From: Marinomonas pollencensis
Lineage (GTDB): Bacteria > Pseudomonadota > Gammaproteobacteria > Pseudomonadales > Marinomonadaceae
Assembly (NCBI RefSeq): GCF_003387375.1
Contig: NZ_QUNG01000015.1
Coordinates: forward strand, 1 to 64,000
Reading direction: 5' to 3'
Length of the DNA: 64,000 bases
The notes under the pieces were generated by a model, which searched no databases, was not told the origin of the DNA, and saw only the letters and a program-made list of their open reading frames with translations. Each line of letters begins with the position of its first letter. The first letter of the stretch is position 1. Made by a program: the position numbers and the translations under genes. Below are positions 35,242 through 44,060 of the stretch, piece after piece.

Positions 35242-36936
35242 ATGGCAGATTTCGCTACAGAAAAGCTCAGAGCAAGAAAACAAATTGGGTTTCGATTAAA
35301 CTTAGTTTTACTTGGTGTACTGTGTTTTTATCTCATTATTACCGCTTATAGTGTATTCATCTTATGGCAGCAATCTGAAGAATTTAAGCATCTAACTAAC
35401 ACCCAGTTTGAACGTGCTATTCATGCCGCGGAGCTATCAAGAGATGCTGAACAGATTACCTCGCAAGCTCTTGAAAAAATGATTGTTCAAGATTATAACA
35501 ACACCTATTACCAGTCTTTAAGTAACACCCCAAGAAAACTCTTCGACTCAATTCGTAACAAACTCTACGCCACGACAGACAAAGAAAAAACCATTCTAGA
35601 TGAGATCGATAACATCACCACACCTTATTTTAGTACGTTAAAAATCCTAGATCATTATCTGCTAAGAGAAGAGGAGCTTACTAAAAAGAAGAGCAGTATC
35701 TCGAATGGATTAAGTCATTTACAAGAGTCCATTTCCAGCGCTGGACACAATACGCCGCAACAACAATATTTTAACAATCTTTTTTTAAACGCAATCAATA
35801 TCACCTTACTTAGTCAAAATTCAGTCAAGCGAGGTGAGCTGCAGGCACAAAAGAACGCAATCAGTGGATTGCTGGCTAAAATGTATTATTTGGATAACCT
35901 TTCTTCCGCACAATCATCACTACTCGACCAGCTGTTTCAAACAGCTCAATTCGCTTTTTCCACTAAGACTCAATTTCAAAACCAACACCTAGCAACATTG
36001 TCAGCGATTCGAAAAACAAGGCAGCAAGCACAGCGCCTGAGTGCGGCTTCCTATGATTTTTACCTGCTATTAAAAATAGCCACATTAGACTCCACTCAGA
36101 AACACGATGCCCTGATACGTGATGTAATCACCAACATTGTTCTATTTAGCTGCGCCTTCCTGGTACTCACCGCCTTTGCTTATTGGTTTATCCGACACTA
36201 CCTCATCTTTAGGCTAAACCGCTTAAACAACACCATGCTGCAACATGTTAAAGGTGTTAAAGCTCCTATCCCCCAATCTGGGGAAGATGAAATCGCCTTA
36301 ATGGGAAAAGCATTTTCGGTTTTTGTTGAAGCCACCGAGCAGGCCAAACGCGACTCAATTACAGCCAGAAAAGAAGTGGAAGACGCCAATCTCAAGCTAC
36401 TCCAGTTAAATCAGTCGCTGCAAACACTCAGTCATACTGATGATTTAACGCAACTCTCAAATCGACGTTTTTTCTTTAAAAAATTTACTGAGTACTGGAA
36501 GAAAGCGAGTATTGAACAACACGATATAAGCTTAATCATGATTGATTTAGACTGGTTTAAACAATTCAACGACCACTATGGTCACCAAGCGGGTGATAAA
36601 TGTTTAATAGAAATTGCCCAAATTCTTAAAACTGACTCAGAAGCTGTTGGCGGTTTAGCCGCACGTTACGGCGGAGAAGAGTTTATTATTCTATTGCCAA
36701 ATATAGATAGAATGAGAGCAATGACCTTTGCAAAGCATTTGAGAAGAAAAGTCGGCGAAGCTGACATTTCCCATGAAGCCTCCAATACGGGAAGAGTCAC
36801 CCTAAGTATTGGGGTTGCCACTCATCAGCCCAAGCCAGGTGATGATTTAGATAAACTAATATATTTAGCAGATCAAACACTTTACGAAGCGAAAAAGAGT
36901 GGTCGCGATCAAGTATTAGAATTTGTCGAGAGCTAA
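35242..36936 (+). CDS. Membrane diguanylate cyclase with periplasmic sensor region
   Basis: This 564-residue protein likely makes cyclic di-GMP. Membrane segments at about 20-42 and 290-315 bracket a helical periplasmic region of about 245 residues with no recognised domain. A HAMP-like linker and a short coiled coil (about 370-395) lead to a GGDEF domain with signature GGEEF (about 476-480) and LTQLSNRRFF. I see no RxxD product-inhibition site before the signature, so feedback may be absent. It follows the orphan binding protein by 54 bases and is preceded by AAGGAGAG. Confidence 0.87.
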   Translation: MADFATEKLRARKQIGFRLNLVLLGVLCFYLIITAYSVFILWQQSEEFKHLTNTQFERAIHAAELSRDAEQITSQALEKMIVQDYNNTYYQSLSNTPRKLFDSIRNKLYATTDKEKTILDEIDNITTPYFSTLKILDHYLLREEELTKKKSSISNGLSHLQESISSAGHNTPQQQYFNNLFLNAINITLLSQNSVKRGELQAQKNAISGLLAKMYYLDNLSSAQSSLLDQLFQTAQFAFSTKTQFQNQHLATLSAIRKTRQQAQRLSAASYDFYLLLKIATLDSTQKHDALIRDVITNIVLFSCAFLVLTAFAYWFIRHYLIFRLNRLNNTMLQHVKGVKAPIPQSGEDEIALMGKAFSVFVEATEQAKRDSITARKEVEDANLKLLQLNQSLQTLSHTDDLTQLSNRRFFFKKFTEYWKKASIEQHDISLIMIDLDWFKQFNDHYGHQAGDKCLIEIAQILKTDSEAVGGLAARYGGEEFIILLPNIDRMRAMTFAKHLRRKVGEADISHEASNTGRVTLSIGVATHQPKPGDDLDKLIYLADQTLYEAKKSGRDQVLEFVES

Positions 36937-36976
36937 GCCAGCTTTTCCCGTCGACAAAAGGGACTCAAACAAGAGA

Positions 36977-37504
36977 CTAATAAAAACAGATTCTCTTTAG
37001 ATAGAACTCAATCATGGTATTTCTTTTTTTAGGCGAACCAATTTTCAGGTGTGCTGGATAAGCCTCTGCCTTTCCATTTCTTTGATAGCCTCGATTTTCG
37101 CAAAATCGCTTTAGAGCTTTTTGCTCGGACAGTACTGAAACTGATAAGAAAGTCACCCCATAAACTTTCGTTGCAATGCTTTCTATTGCTGACAAAAGGT
37201 GGCTTCCCATCCCTCTTTTTTGATAGACCGGCAGCACCGCAAAAGAGCCAATATAGGCTTCGTTACCCGCTAGGGTTAACCTACTGCAAGCCAGTAAAGC
37301 AGTGTCATTTCGACACACAAAAAAATACGTTCCCGCCTCTTTCATATTACGTTCGACTAACGCTTGAGAGGAACGCGCTCCGGTTAATAGTTGAGGCTCG
37401 TTTGTCCAATTATCCTCACCTCGATAAGCTAAATTTAACAAATCACTAATAGCCCCTGCATCATGGTATCTTGCAAGCTGCCAACGAAACCGACTCTCTT
37501 TCAT
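36977..37504 (-). CDS. GNAT-family N-acetyltransferase
   Basis: This 175-residue acetyltransferase starts at the ATG at 37504, which has a perfect AGGAGG six bases before it; the longer frame to 37576 lacks one. The acetyl-CoA motif is IGSFAVLPVYQKRGMGSHLLSAIE (about 93-116), followed by a GNAT motif B region (FCENRGYQRNGK). Substrate unknown. It is convergent with the diguanylate cyclase. Confidence 0.85.
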   Translation of the reverse strand: MKESRFRWQLARYHDAGAISDLLNLAYRGEDNWTNEPQLLTGARSSQALVERNMKEAGTYFFVCRNDTALLACSRLTLAGNEAYIGSFAVLPVYQKRGMGSHLLSAIESIATKVYGVTFLSVSVLSEQKALKRFCENRGYQRNGKAEAYPAHLKIGSPKKRNTMIEFYLKRICFY

Positions 37505-37897
37505 AACTAACCTCCTGATGCTATAACGAGACTTCCCAGAGCGTAGCAAACATCCGTAAGTAACCTTATCGAGCACGATCAGGTAAAAATCTCCGTTTGT
37601 ATCGATTAAGTATAAAGAATCATATCCCTCGATATGTCGGCACTCCCCAAACTTTCACTAAAAGCCTTATTTTGGCGAAATGCTTCCATCTTTACCGTGG
37701 TTAAGAAGATATTAGTCCGTGCAGGCATCTCACAATGTGAATTAAGTCGCGCCCTTGAGCGCTTATCTAAACATCGCCTTACCAGCTTATTTTCCGGTAG
37801 GTATGAGCTATTCGACTAAAGTCGGACTTATTAATTTACGAACTGCTGCTAAATTGATCAGGTGTAGAAAAAATAATTATAAATAAGGAGATCTACC
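37505..37897. other. 393-base intergenic region
   Basis: This region holds the GNAT ribosome site (37511-37516) at its left edge and the promoter and ribosome site (AAGGAG, 37885-37890) of the symporter pair at its right edge. A 61-codon frame at 37634-37819 lacks a ribosome site and was not accepted. Confidence 0.6.
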
Positions 37898-38158
37898 GTG
37901 TCAGATCATAATTTAAATGCGCAACAGTACTGGCAGGCCAACCTAAGGCTTATTTTAGGTTGCTTGGTCGTATGGGCATTGGCTTCCTATGGATGTGCCA
38001 TTCTCTTTCGACCTTTACTCAGCGGAATTCATATTGGAGGAACCGATTTAGGATTTTGGTTCGCACAACAAGGCTCCATTCTTGTTTTTATCATCTTGAC
38101 CTTCTTCTATGCATGGAGAATGAACAAGCTTGATGAAAAATTTGGCCTAGAGGAGTAA
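37898..38158 (+). CDS. DUF4212 small subunit of a sodium:solute symporter
   Basis: This 86-residue membrane protein has two hydrophobic segments (about 18-42 and 50-75) and ends in a short charged tail. It matches the small partner of VC_2705-type sodium:solute symporters (TIGR03647/DUF4212). The start is GTG with AAGGAG seven bases upstream. It is followed after six bases by the large subunit, so the two are co-translated. Confidence 0.88.
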   Translation: MSDHNLNAQQYWQANLRLILGCLVVWALASYGCAILFRPLLSGIHIGGTDLGFWFAQQGSILVFIILTFFYAWRMNKLDEKFGLEE

Positions 38159-38164
38159 GTCAGT

Positions 38165-39931
38165 ATGAGTCAATTTACCATTAACCTGCTTTTCGTCGGC
38201 GCTTCGTTTGCCCTCTACTTCGGTATTGCTTTTTGGGCACGCGCAGGCTCTACCAAAGAGTTCTACGTAGCCGGTGGCGGCGTACACCCAGTATTAAACG
38301 GTATGGCAACAGCCGCGGACTGGATGTCTGCGGCTTCTTTCATTTCCATGGCTGGCTTAATCGCCGCCGGTGGCTATGCAAACTCAACCTTCCTAATGGG
38401 GTGGACTGGCGGTTACGTTCTACTAGCGATGCTGCTCGCTCCTTATTTACGAAAATTTGGCAAGTTCACTGTGCCAGACTTTATCGGTGATCGCTTCTAT
38501 AGCCGAACGGCACGACTCGTTGCCGTCGCTTGTCTGATTATCGCCTCCGTAACCTATGTTATCGGCCAAATGACCGGTGCCGGTGTCGCCTTTTCTCGCT
38601 TCTTGGAAGTTAATAACGACACAGGACTAATGATCGCCGCGGTCGTGGTTTTTTTCTACGCAGTACTCGGTGGTATGAAAGGGATTACTTATACTCAGGT
38701 AGCTCAGTATGTGGTGTTGATCATCGCTTATACGATTCCTGCAGTATTTATCTCGCTACAACTTACCGATACCTTCATCCCTGCAATTGGCCTATTTTCC
38801 AACCATACGGAATCAGGCATGCCATTGCTGCAAAAGCTGGATGAAGTGGTTCGTGAACTTGGCTTTAGAGACTACACCGCCGACGTAGATAACAAACTAA
38901 ACATGGTGCTATTTACACTGTCTTTGATGATAGGTACAGCCGGTTTGCCCCATGTAATCATTCGCTTTTTCACTGTACCTAAAGTCGCTGATGCTCGTTG
39001 GTCTGCGGGCTGGGCATTAGTATTCATTGCACTACTGTATTTGACCGCTCCTGCTGTTGCCTCTATGGCTCGGTTAAATCTATTAAGCACCATCTACCCT
39101 GATGGCCCTACTGCACAATCAATTGAATACGCAGAGCGCCCTGACTGGGTCAAAAATTGGGAAACAACAGGGTTAATTAAATTTGAAGACAAAAACGCCA
39201 ATGGTCGTATTGAGCTATATAACGATACACCAGCATTTGAAGCTGAAGCGACAGCTCGCGGCTGGAATGGTAACGAGCTTGTGGTTAACCGAGATATTCT
39301 GGTGTTGGCTAACCCTGAGATAGCAAACCTTCCTAGCTGGGTTATTGGCTTAATTGCAGCTGGCGGCCTCGCGGCAGCATTGTCTACCGCAGCAGGCTTG
39401 TTGCTCGCGATCTCTTCGGCAATAAGTCATGATTTAATCAAGGGGACAATTAATCCCAATATAACCGATAAAGGAGAGTTATTCGCCGCCAGGATATCGA
39501 TGTTTATCGCCATTGTAGTAGCAACCTATTTGGGCATGAACCCTCCAGGGTTCGCAGCACAAGTCGTAGCACTCGCATTTGGTATCGCTGCCGCTTCCAT
39601 CTTCCCTGCTCTGATGATGGGGATCTTTTCGAAGCGCGTGAACAGCAAAGGGGCTGTAGCAGGAATGTTAGCAGGTTTGGTCTCTACCTTGGTTTATATC
39701 TTCTTATTCCTAGGTTGGTTCTTTATTCCTGGCACAGCATCATTTGCCAACACCCCAGACAACTGGTTATTCGGAATCTCACCATTATCTTTTGGGGCCA
39801 TTGGCGCTGTGATTAACTTTGCGGTTGCTTTCTTCGTCTCTTCTATGACTGAGGAACCACCAAAAGAAATCCAAGATCTGGTCGAAAGCGTGCGTTACCC
39901 GCAAGGTGCTGGTAAGGCTATTGATCACTAA
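38165..39931 (+). CDS. Sodium:solute symporter large subunit (VC_2705/ActP-like)
   Basis: This 588-residue transporter of the SSS family has about 13 membrane segments. The family start YVAGGGVHPVLNGMATAADWMSAASF, the sodium/substrate segment GTAGLPHVIIRFFTVP and the late segment LAAALSTAAGLLLAISSAISHD are present. A hydrophilic insert at about 320-380 contains DKNANGRIEL, resembling an EF-hand-type calcium loop. Substrate is probably a small carboxylate such as acetate, but that rests on family resemblance. A strong terminator follows. Confidence 0.88.
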   Translation: MSQFTINLLFVGASFALYFGIAFWARAGSTKEFYVAGGGVHPVLNGMATAADWMSAASFISMAGLIAAGGYANSTFLMGWTGGYVLLAMLLAPYLRKFGKFTVPDFIGDRFYSRTARLVAVACLIIASVTYVIGQMTGAGVAFSRFLEVNNDTGLMIAAVVVFFYAVLGGMKGITYTQVAQYVVLIIAYTIPAVFISLQLTDTFIPAIGLFSNHTESGMPLLQKLDEVVRELGFRDYTADVDNKLNMVLFTLSLMIGTAGLPHVIIRFFTVPKVADARWSAGWALVFIALLYLTAPAVASMARLNLLSTIYPDGPTAQSIEYAERPDWVKNWETTGLIKFEDKNANGRIELYNDTPAFEAEATARGWNGNELVVNRDILVLANPEIANLPSWVIGLIAAGGLAAALSTAAGLLLAISSAISHDLIKGTINPNITDKGELFAARISMFIAIVVATYLGMNPPGFAAQVVALAFGIAAASIFPALMMGIFSKRVNSKGAVAGMLAGLVSTLVYIFLFLGWFFIPGTASFANTPDNWLFGISPLSFGAIGAVINFAVAFFVSSMTEEPPKEIQDLVESVRYPQGAGKAIDH

Positions 39932-39944
39932 AACTAGGCACTAA

Positions 39945-39979
39945 AAAAGCTCGAGGATCGATTTGATGCTCGAGCTTTT
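39945..39979 (+). terminator. Rho-independent terminator after the symporter operon
   Basis: AAAAGCTCGAG and CTCGAGCTTTT form a perfect 11-bp stem with a 13-base loop ending in a T run. Confidence 0.88.
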
Positions 39980-40039
39980 ATGCTTATTAAGTTGGTTTAT
40001 TTCTGCTTTAATCGGGATAAAACAAGAAGAGAGATGTTT

Positions 40040-40555
40040 ATGTTTTGGGAATTAATAGCTACGCTATTTGCTGGAATAGGGGGTGCTGGAATAGCCCTTA
40101 TTATTCGAGCATTGTCTAACAAAAAAGCCCCTAAATGGCTGGTACCAAGCTTTGCAGGCTTAGCCATGTTAGGCTTTCAAATACAAGGTGAATACACTTG
40201 GTACGATCACCAAAAAAGTTTATTGCCTGACGGCCTAGTCGTTATCAAGACAGTCCAACAAGAAGCCCCATGGCGCCCTTGGAGTTATCTCTACCCTCAA
40301 ACTATGCGATTTATCGCCGCCGATGTGAATAATTCTGCTAAAAATACAGTCGATTCTGACCTTGTACTAGTAGACCTCTATTTCTTCGAACGTCGCCATA
40401 TGGCCAAGCGCGTACCACAAATAGTTGACTGTATGAATGAAGCGCGTACCGACTTCACTAGCGCCTTTGACCCTTCTCGTCTTAACAACAGTCAATGGCA
40501 CCCATTAAATACAAATGATCCTTTGATCAATGCTGTGTGTAAAAAAGCAGGCTAG
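40040..40555 (+). CDS. Hypothetical two-TM membrane protein
   Basis: I do not recognise this protein. The frame opens at 39980, but the best start is the ATG at 40040 with GAGAG six bases before it (an ATG at 40034 is also possible), giving 171 residues. It has membrane segments at about 3-25 and 34-50, then a soluble C-terminal domain of about 120 residues containing a W-rich block (EAPWRPWSYLYPQTMRF) and two cysteines. It lies between two hairpin terminators and so is probably transcribed alone. Confidence 0.7.
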   Translation: MFWELIATLFAGIGGAGIALIIRALSNKKAPKWLVPSFAGLAMLGFQIQGEYTWYDHQKSLLPDGLVVIKTVQQEAPWRPWSYLYPQTMRFIAADVNNSAKNTVDSDLVLVDLYFFERRHMAKRVPQIVDCMNEARTDFTSAFDPSRLNNSQWHPLNTNDPLINAVCKKAG

Positions 40556-40567
40556 CCCCAGACTACG

Positions 40568-40598
40568 ACGAAAAGATGAAAACGTTTCATCTTTTCGT
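40568..40598. terminator. Perfect 14-bp hairpin between orf171 and bluB
   Basis: ACGAAAAGATGAAA, a 3-base loop and TTTCATCTTTTCGT. Likely terminator of the upstream gene, though a T run is lacking. Confidence 0.65.
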
Positions 40599-40672
40599 GC
40601 TCTTACTGCGTTCGCTTCTCTATGAAATCAACGTCATAATGTCGTACTTTTAAGATTGACCCCTAGGTAGAT

Positions 40673-41329
40673 ATGACTATTTCCCCAGAAGAACGTGACG
40701 CGGTATACAAAACTATCTTCTCACGTCGTGACGTACGTCGTGAGTTTATCGATAAAAAAGTACCCGATGATGTATTAGAACGCATCTTGCTAGCGGCTCA
40801 TCACGCTCCAAGCGTCGGCTTTATGCAGCCTTGGGACTTTATCATTGTCGAAAATAGCAACTCTAAAAAGAAAATTAAGCAAGGGTTCCTAGAAGCCCAT
40901 GAGCAAGCCGCCACGCTGTTTGAAGGAGAGCGTAAAACACAATATCAGGCGTTAAAACTAGAGGGCATAGAAGAAGCCCCTCTTGGTATTTGCGTGACGT
41001 GTGATCGTAGTCGAACAGGCTCTGTGGTACTTGGAAAAACTGTTAAACCCGAAATGGATTTGTTCAGTGCCGTGTGCGCCGTACAAAACCTATGGTTAGC
41101 AGCAAGAGCAGAAAACCTAGGAGTTGGCTGGGTTAGCATAGTGCGTGACGAGGTCATAAGAGAGACCTTAAAGATCCCTGAAAACATCGATGTTATTGCG
41201 TATTTATGTGTGGGCTATGTTGAACAGTTTCAAACCACACCAGACCTTGAGCGGTTTGGCTGGTTACCACGAAGAGACGCTAAAAAAGCCATTCATTTCG
41301 AGTCTTGGCCTGATAACAACGAAGCATAA
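40673..41329 (+). CDS. bluB: BluB, 5,6-dimethylbenzimidazole synthase
   Basis: BluB fragments reduced FMN with oxygen to form 5,6-dimethylbenzimidazole, the lower ligand of vitamin B12. The 218-residue protein has the nitroreductase-like FMN fold with SRRDVRREF near the N-terminus, HHAPSVGFMQPWDFI (about 43-57) and the NLWLAARAENLGVGWVSIV helix. These are the BluB form rather than a generic nitroreductase. It complements cobT, cobS and cobC at 56-58.7 kb, which use its product. No cobalamin riboswitch is visible upstream. Confidence 0.92.
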   Translation: MTISPEERDAVYKTIFSRRDVRREFIDKKVPDDVLERILLAAHHAPSVGFMQPWDFIIVENSNSKKKIKQGFLEAHEQAATLFEGERKTQYQALKLEGIEEAPLGICVTCDRSRTGSVVLGKTVKPEMDLFSAVCAVQNLWLAARAENLGVGWVSIVRDEVIRETLKIPENIDVIAYLCVGYVEQFQTTPDLERFGWLPRRDAKKAIHFESWPDNNEA

Positions 41330-41358
41330 CCGCATGATATTACTATATTTTTTAAAAT

Positions 41359-41377
41359 AGGTGAGTTTTTCTCACCT
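41359..41377 (+). terminator. Hairpin after bluB
   Basis: AGGTGAG, TTTTT loop, CTCACCT, in an AT-rich context 30 bases after the bluB stop. Confidence 0.6.
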
Positions 41378-41461
41378 TTAAGGATATTTTTTATCGTTTG
41401 TCTTATCTGACGCAAGTTTCTATCATCTCATTATTGAAACAAAACCTGATAGGAGAAGATT

Positions 41462-41674
41462 ATGAATAACTCACAACGTCTAGCTGAACTGATCAAAGGA
41501 ATTGACGGAAGCTACTTAACTGAAGCTGAAAAAAACAATGCACTTCTAAGCGCTGAAAGAAGTGAAACACTAGTAGAACTTGTTTTTGCTGCTTACAACA
41601 GCGTTAAAAATGCAATTATTAAATTGAAAACAGCACTAGTACCAAGCATTCAAGCGCATAAACACCAAGCGTAA
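41462..41674 (+). CDS. Small hypothetical protein (70 residues)
   Basis: I do not recognise this protein. It has a good ribosome site (AGGAG, seven bases before the ATG) and its own leader after a hairpin. The product is soluble and probably helical, with NNSQRLAELIKGIDG at the start and a basic, histidine-containing tail (QAHKHQA). It is probably real, given the ribosome site, balanced composition and lack of overlap. Confidence 0.65.
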   Translation: MNNSQRLAELIKGIDGSYLTEAEKNNALLSAERSETLVELVFAAYNSVKNAIIKLKTALVPSIQAHKHQA

Positions 41675-41819
41675 TAGTGGATATACCACTGAAGTAAGTT
41701 AGCAAGTCCCCGTCGTTTGGTCAAAATAGCGACACATGAGTAGCATGAAAAATAACAATACATGCACTTGCTCATTCCCTCTAAAGTATCAGCCTATACT
41801 CTTCTAAATTAATTACGTA

Positions 41820-42056
41820 TCAAATAATCTGAAAACTTTTTTGTAATTCATGATACCCACCTAGGTAATTATCTCCTTTAAACACCTGAGGCAAAGTATA
41901 GACCTCATGCCCAACAATCTTGCTTAACGCAGATTTAGAGATACATTCCTGCAATACATCAATAAATGTAAAATCAATTTGATGCTCATCTAGTACTTCT
42001 CGTGCTCGACGACAAAATAGGCAGGCATCATCACCATATAAAATATACTCGGCCAT
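41820..42056 (-). CDS. Glutaredoxin-family protein
   Basis: This 78-residue thioredoxin-fold protein has the dithiol active site C-L-F-C (YGDDACLFCRRAREVL, cysteines about 12 and 15) and the cis-proline segment YTLPQVFKGDNYLGGYHEL near the C-terminus. It is likely a small glutathione-dependent disulfide reductase. It is divergent from elaA. The exact substrate is unknown. Confidence 0.85.
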   Translation of the reverse strand: MAEYILYGDDACLFCRRAREVLDEHQIDFTFIDVLQECISKSALSKIVGHEVYTLPQVFKGDNYLGGYHELQKSFQII

Positions 42057-42171
42057 TGCTCATTCTCGCTACCATTTGATCAAACCACTTTATGCTTCTT
42101 TCTTTTTCTCTGATAATCAATTGATTACATAGAAGCAATCAAACAAAGCTATTTACCAATAAGGCACTCTC

Positions 42172-42621
42172 ATGAAATGGTATTGCAAAAAATTCCATGA
42201 ACTCTCCGTAGATACTCTATATGACCTACTAAAGCTTCGCTGTGATGTTTTCGTGGTCGAGCAAAACTGCCCTTATCCAGAACTAGACCAACTTGACCGA
42301 CTCGCAGATAGCCATCATCTATACGCTAAAAAAAATGGCGTTGTCGTCGCCTATGCAAGACTGTTACCTGTGGCGGCCAGCTACTCGCACTATACAAGTA
42401 TTGGACGTGTCGTAGTTGCTGCAGAACAGCGTAAAGAGAAAATAGGCCACACACTCATAGACCAAGCCATCACACACACTCTCAGGTTATGGCCAGAAAT
42501 TGGCATCAAAATAGGAGCACAATCTCATCTGGAGCATTTCTATGCTTCACACGGCTTCACAACAGTGTCAGCGCCCTATTTAGAAGACGGAATTGAGCAT
42601 ATTTCTATGCTGAGGGAGTAG
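42172..42621 (+). CDS. elaA: ElaA-like GNAT acetyltransferase
   Basis: This 149-residue protein matches the ElaA family. It begins with KFHELSVDTLYDLLKLRCDVFVVEQNCPYPELDQLD, whose L-R-x-x-V-F-V-V-E-Q-x-C-P-Y-x-E-x-D pattern is the ElaA hallmark. The acetyl-CoA-binding stretch SIGRVVVAAEQRKEKIGHTL follows. The substrate is not established. Its 3' end overlaps that of the converging uracil-DNA glycosylase family gene by 17 bases. Confidence 0.88.
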   Translation: MKWYCKKFHELSVDTLYDLLKLRCDVFVVEQNCPYPELDQLDRLADSHHLYAKKNGVVVAYARLLPVAASYSHYTSIGRVVVAAEQRKEKIGHTLIDQAITHTLRLWPEIGIKIGAQSHLEHFYASHGFTTVSAPYLEDGIEHISMLRE

Positions 42622-43207
42622 CCAATAGCTGCGCGACGTGTTCTCTCAATAAAGGCAAAATATCTTTCTCAAACCATGGGTTTTGAGCGAGCCAACGATT
42701 ATTTCTAGGGCTTGGGTGCGGTAACACGATCTTGCCTTGCTCAAGCCAGTATTTTGAAGCCTTGACCTGCTCGGTGAGCGTCGTTTTTTTGCGGGTCTCT
42801 AAATGATAAGCTTGAGCATAGCGCCCCAAAATCACGGTCAGCTGTATTTCGGTTAGTTGATTAAGTAATTGATGCCGCCATTTCTCAGCACATTCTTTTC
42901 TAGGTGCTAAATCACCGGATCTTCCTGTTCCAGGAAAGCAAAAACCCATTGGCACTAGCGCTATGTTTGTGGCGTCATAAAAAAGTTCTTTTGAGATACC
43001 AAGCCAATCTCTTAGCCTATCGCCGCTGAGATCATCAAATGCTAGATTAGCATCATGAGCTCTTCTTCCTGGTGCCTGCCCGACAATGAGAAGCTTTGCT
43101 TGAGGGTGAATTTGTAAGATCGGCTTAGGCCCTAACGGCAACACACCAACACATTCGCGGCAGGCTAATATGTTAGATTTCAACTCAGAAAAAGCACAGC
43201 TTTGCAC
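42605..43207 (-). CDS. Uracil-DNA glycosylase family protein
   Basis: This 200-residue protein is of the uracil-DNA glycosylase superfamily, the short families that often carry cysteines near the N-terminus (ACREC). It contains the active-site motif LLIVGQAPGRRAHDANLAFDD and a later LPHPSPRNNRW block typical of the DNA-binding loop. The frame opens with a TTG at 43249, but GGAGGGGG lies four bases before a GTG at 43207, which is preferred. Activity on uracil is inferred. It is convergent with elaA. Confidence 0.8.
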   Translation of the reverse strand: MQSCAFSELKSNILACRECVGVLPLGPKPILQIHPQAKLLIVGQAPGRRAHDANLAFDDLSGDRLRDWLGISKELFYDATNIALVPMGFCFPGTGRSGDLAPRKECAEKWRHQLLNQLTEIQLTVILGRYAQAYHLETRKKTTLTEQVKASKYWLEQGKIVLPHPSPRNNRWLAQNPWFEKDILPLLREHVAQLLATPSA

Positions 43208-43263
43208 GACTCCCCCTCCGCTTACCAAGCTATTATTTTTAACCACCAACTAGTAGGCAAAAA

Positions 43264-43290
43264 AAACGGCCTTCATGCAGAAGACCGTTT
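43264..43290 (-). terminator. Rho-independent terminator after slyD
   Basis: AAACGGCCTTC and GAAGACCGTTT pair with one mismatch around a 5-base loop. On the minus strand eight T follow. Confidence 0.85.
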
Positions 43291-43326
43291 CTTATTTAAC
43301 CGCAAATTAATTTAGCGATTCAATGC

Positions 43327-43812
43327 TTAGTGCTGGTGACCGCCTTCGCCATGGACATGACCATGTTCTAGCTCTTCAGCTGCCGCTTCACGAACATCAA
43401 CAATCTCAACATCAAAGTTCAATGTCTTACCTGCTAAAGGATGATTGCCATCTAGCATAACGCCATCTTCTTCCACACCAATAACCGTAACCGGCTGTTG
43501 ACCACCTGGTGTTTGCGCCATAAATTGCATGCCCACTTGGATGTCATCCACGCCTTGGAAATTATCGCGTGGCACTTTCTGAATCAATTCTTGATGAATT
43601 TCACCATAACCTTCTTCAGGAGCCACAGAGACAGTCAACTTCTCTCCAGCCGTTTTACCTTGTAGCGCTTTGTCTAGCCCATCAATAATATTTTGAGCAC
43701 CACTCAAAAAAACAAGCGGTTCTTGACCAACGGAAGAATCCAGCTCTTGACCTTGTTCATCTGTTAACGTGTAGTGCATGCTTACAACAGCATTTTCTGC
43801 GATTTGCATTGT
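43327..43812 (-). CDS. slyD: FKBP-type peptidyl-prolyl isomerase SlyD
   Basis: SlyD is a cytoplasmic prolyl isomerase and metallochaperone with an FKBP domain interrupted by an insert-in-flap chaperone domain. The 161-residue product starts MQIAENAVVSMHYTLTDEQG and shows the flap region APEEGYGEIHQELIQKVPRD. It ends in a short histidine-rich tail (GHVHGEGGHQH) that could bind nickel. The frame extends to 43890, but AGGAGA precedes the ATG at 43812. The nickel-binding tail may matter because a nickel enzyme is encoded at 52.7-53.2 kb. Confidence 0.93.
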   Translation of the reverse strand, partial: TMQIAENAVVSMHYTLTDEQGQELDSSVGQEPLVFLSGAQNIIDGLDKALQGKTAGEKLTVSVAPEEGYGEIHQELIQKVPRDNFQGVDDIQVGMQFMAQTPGGQQPVTVIGVEEDGVMLDGNHPLAGKTLNFDVEIVDVREAAAEELEHGHVHGEGGHQH

Positions 43813-44060
43813 CTTCTCCTGCTTAAATATGAATAGGGGAACGAGTGCTTGATACAAGCAAACAGACTTTGCGATACACCGCCACAACACGAACCCAATC
43901 TGTAGTTTGACATAGCATAATAACTGTCCATCATACTAATAACTACCGGTAGCTCTAAATTTGGGGACGATCAATGATTTTTCTAGGGCTAGGCTAATTT
44001 TTTTTTAAGCCTTGCGATAACACCAGAAAATATCTCATCGATTCAGTGTGCTAGTCGTTT

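Noticed and set aside
37059..37072. 14-base match (TAAGCCTCTGCCTT) to part of the three-way-junction element at 49597-49610
   Set aside because: It lies inside the GNAT coding region without the surrounding stems, so it is most likely a coincidence.
37634..37819. 61-codon open frame between the GNAT and symporter genes
   Set aside because: No ribosome site, no recognisable sequence, and it lies in a gap expected to hold promoters.
40599..40672. Possible cobalamin riboswitch upstream of bluB, and likewise before cobT
   Set aside because: The gaps are too short and no B12-box-like sequence is present.
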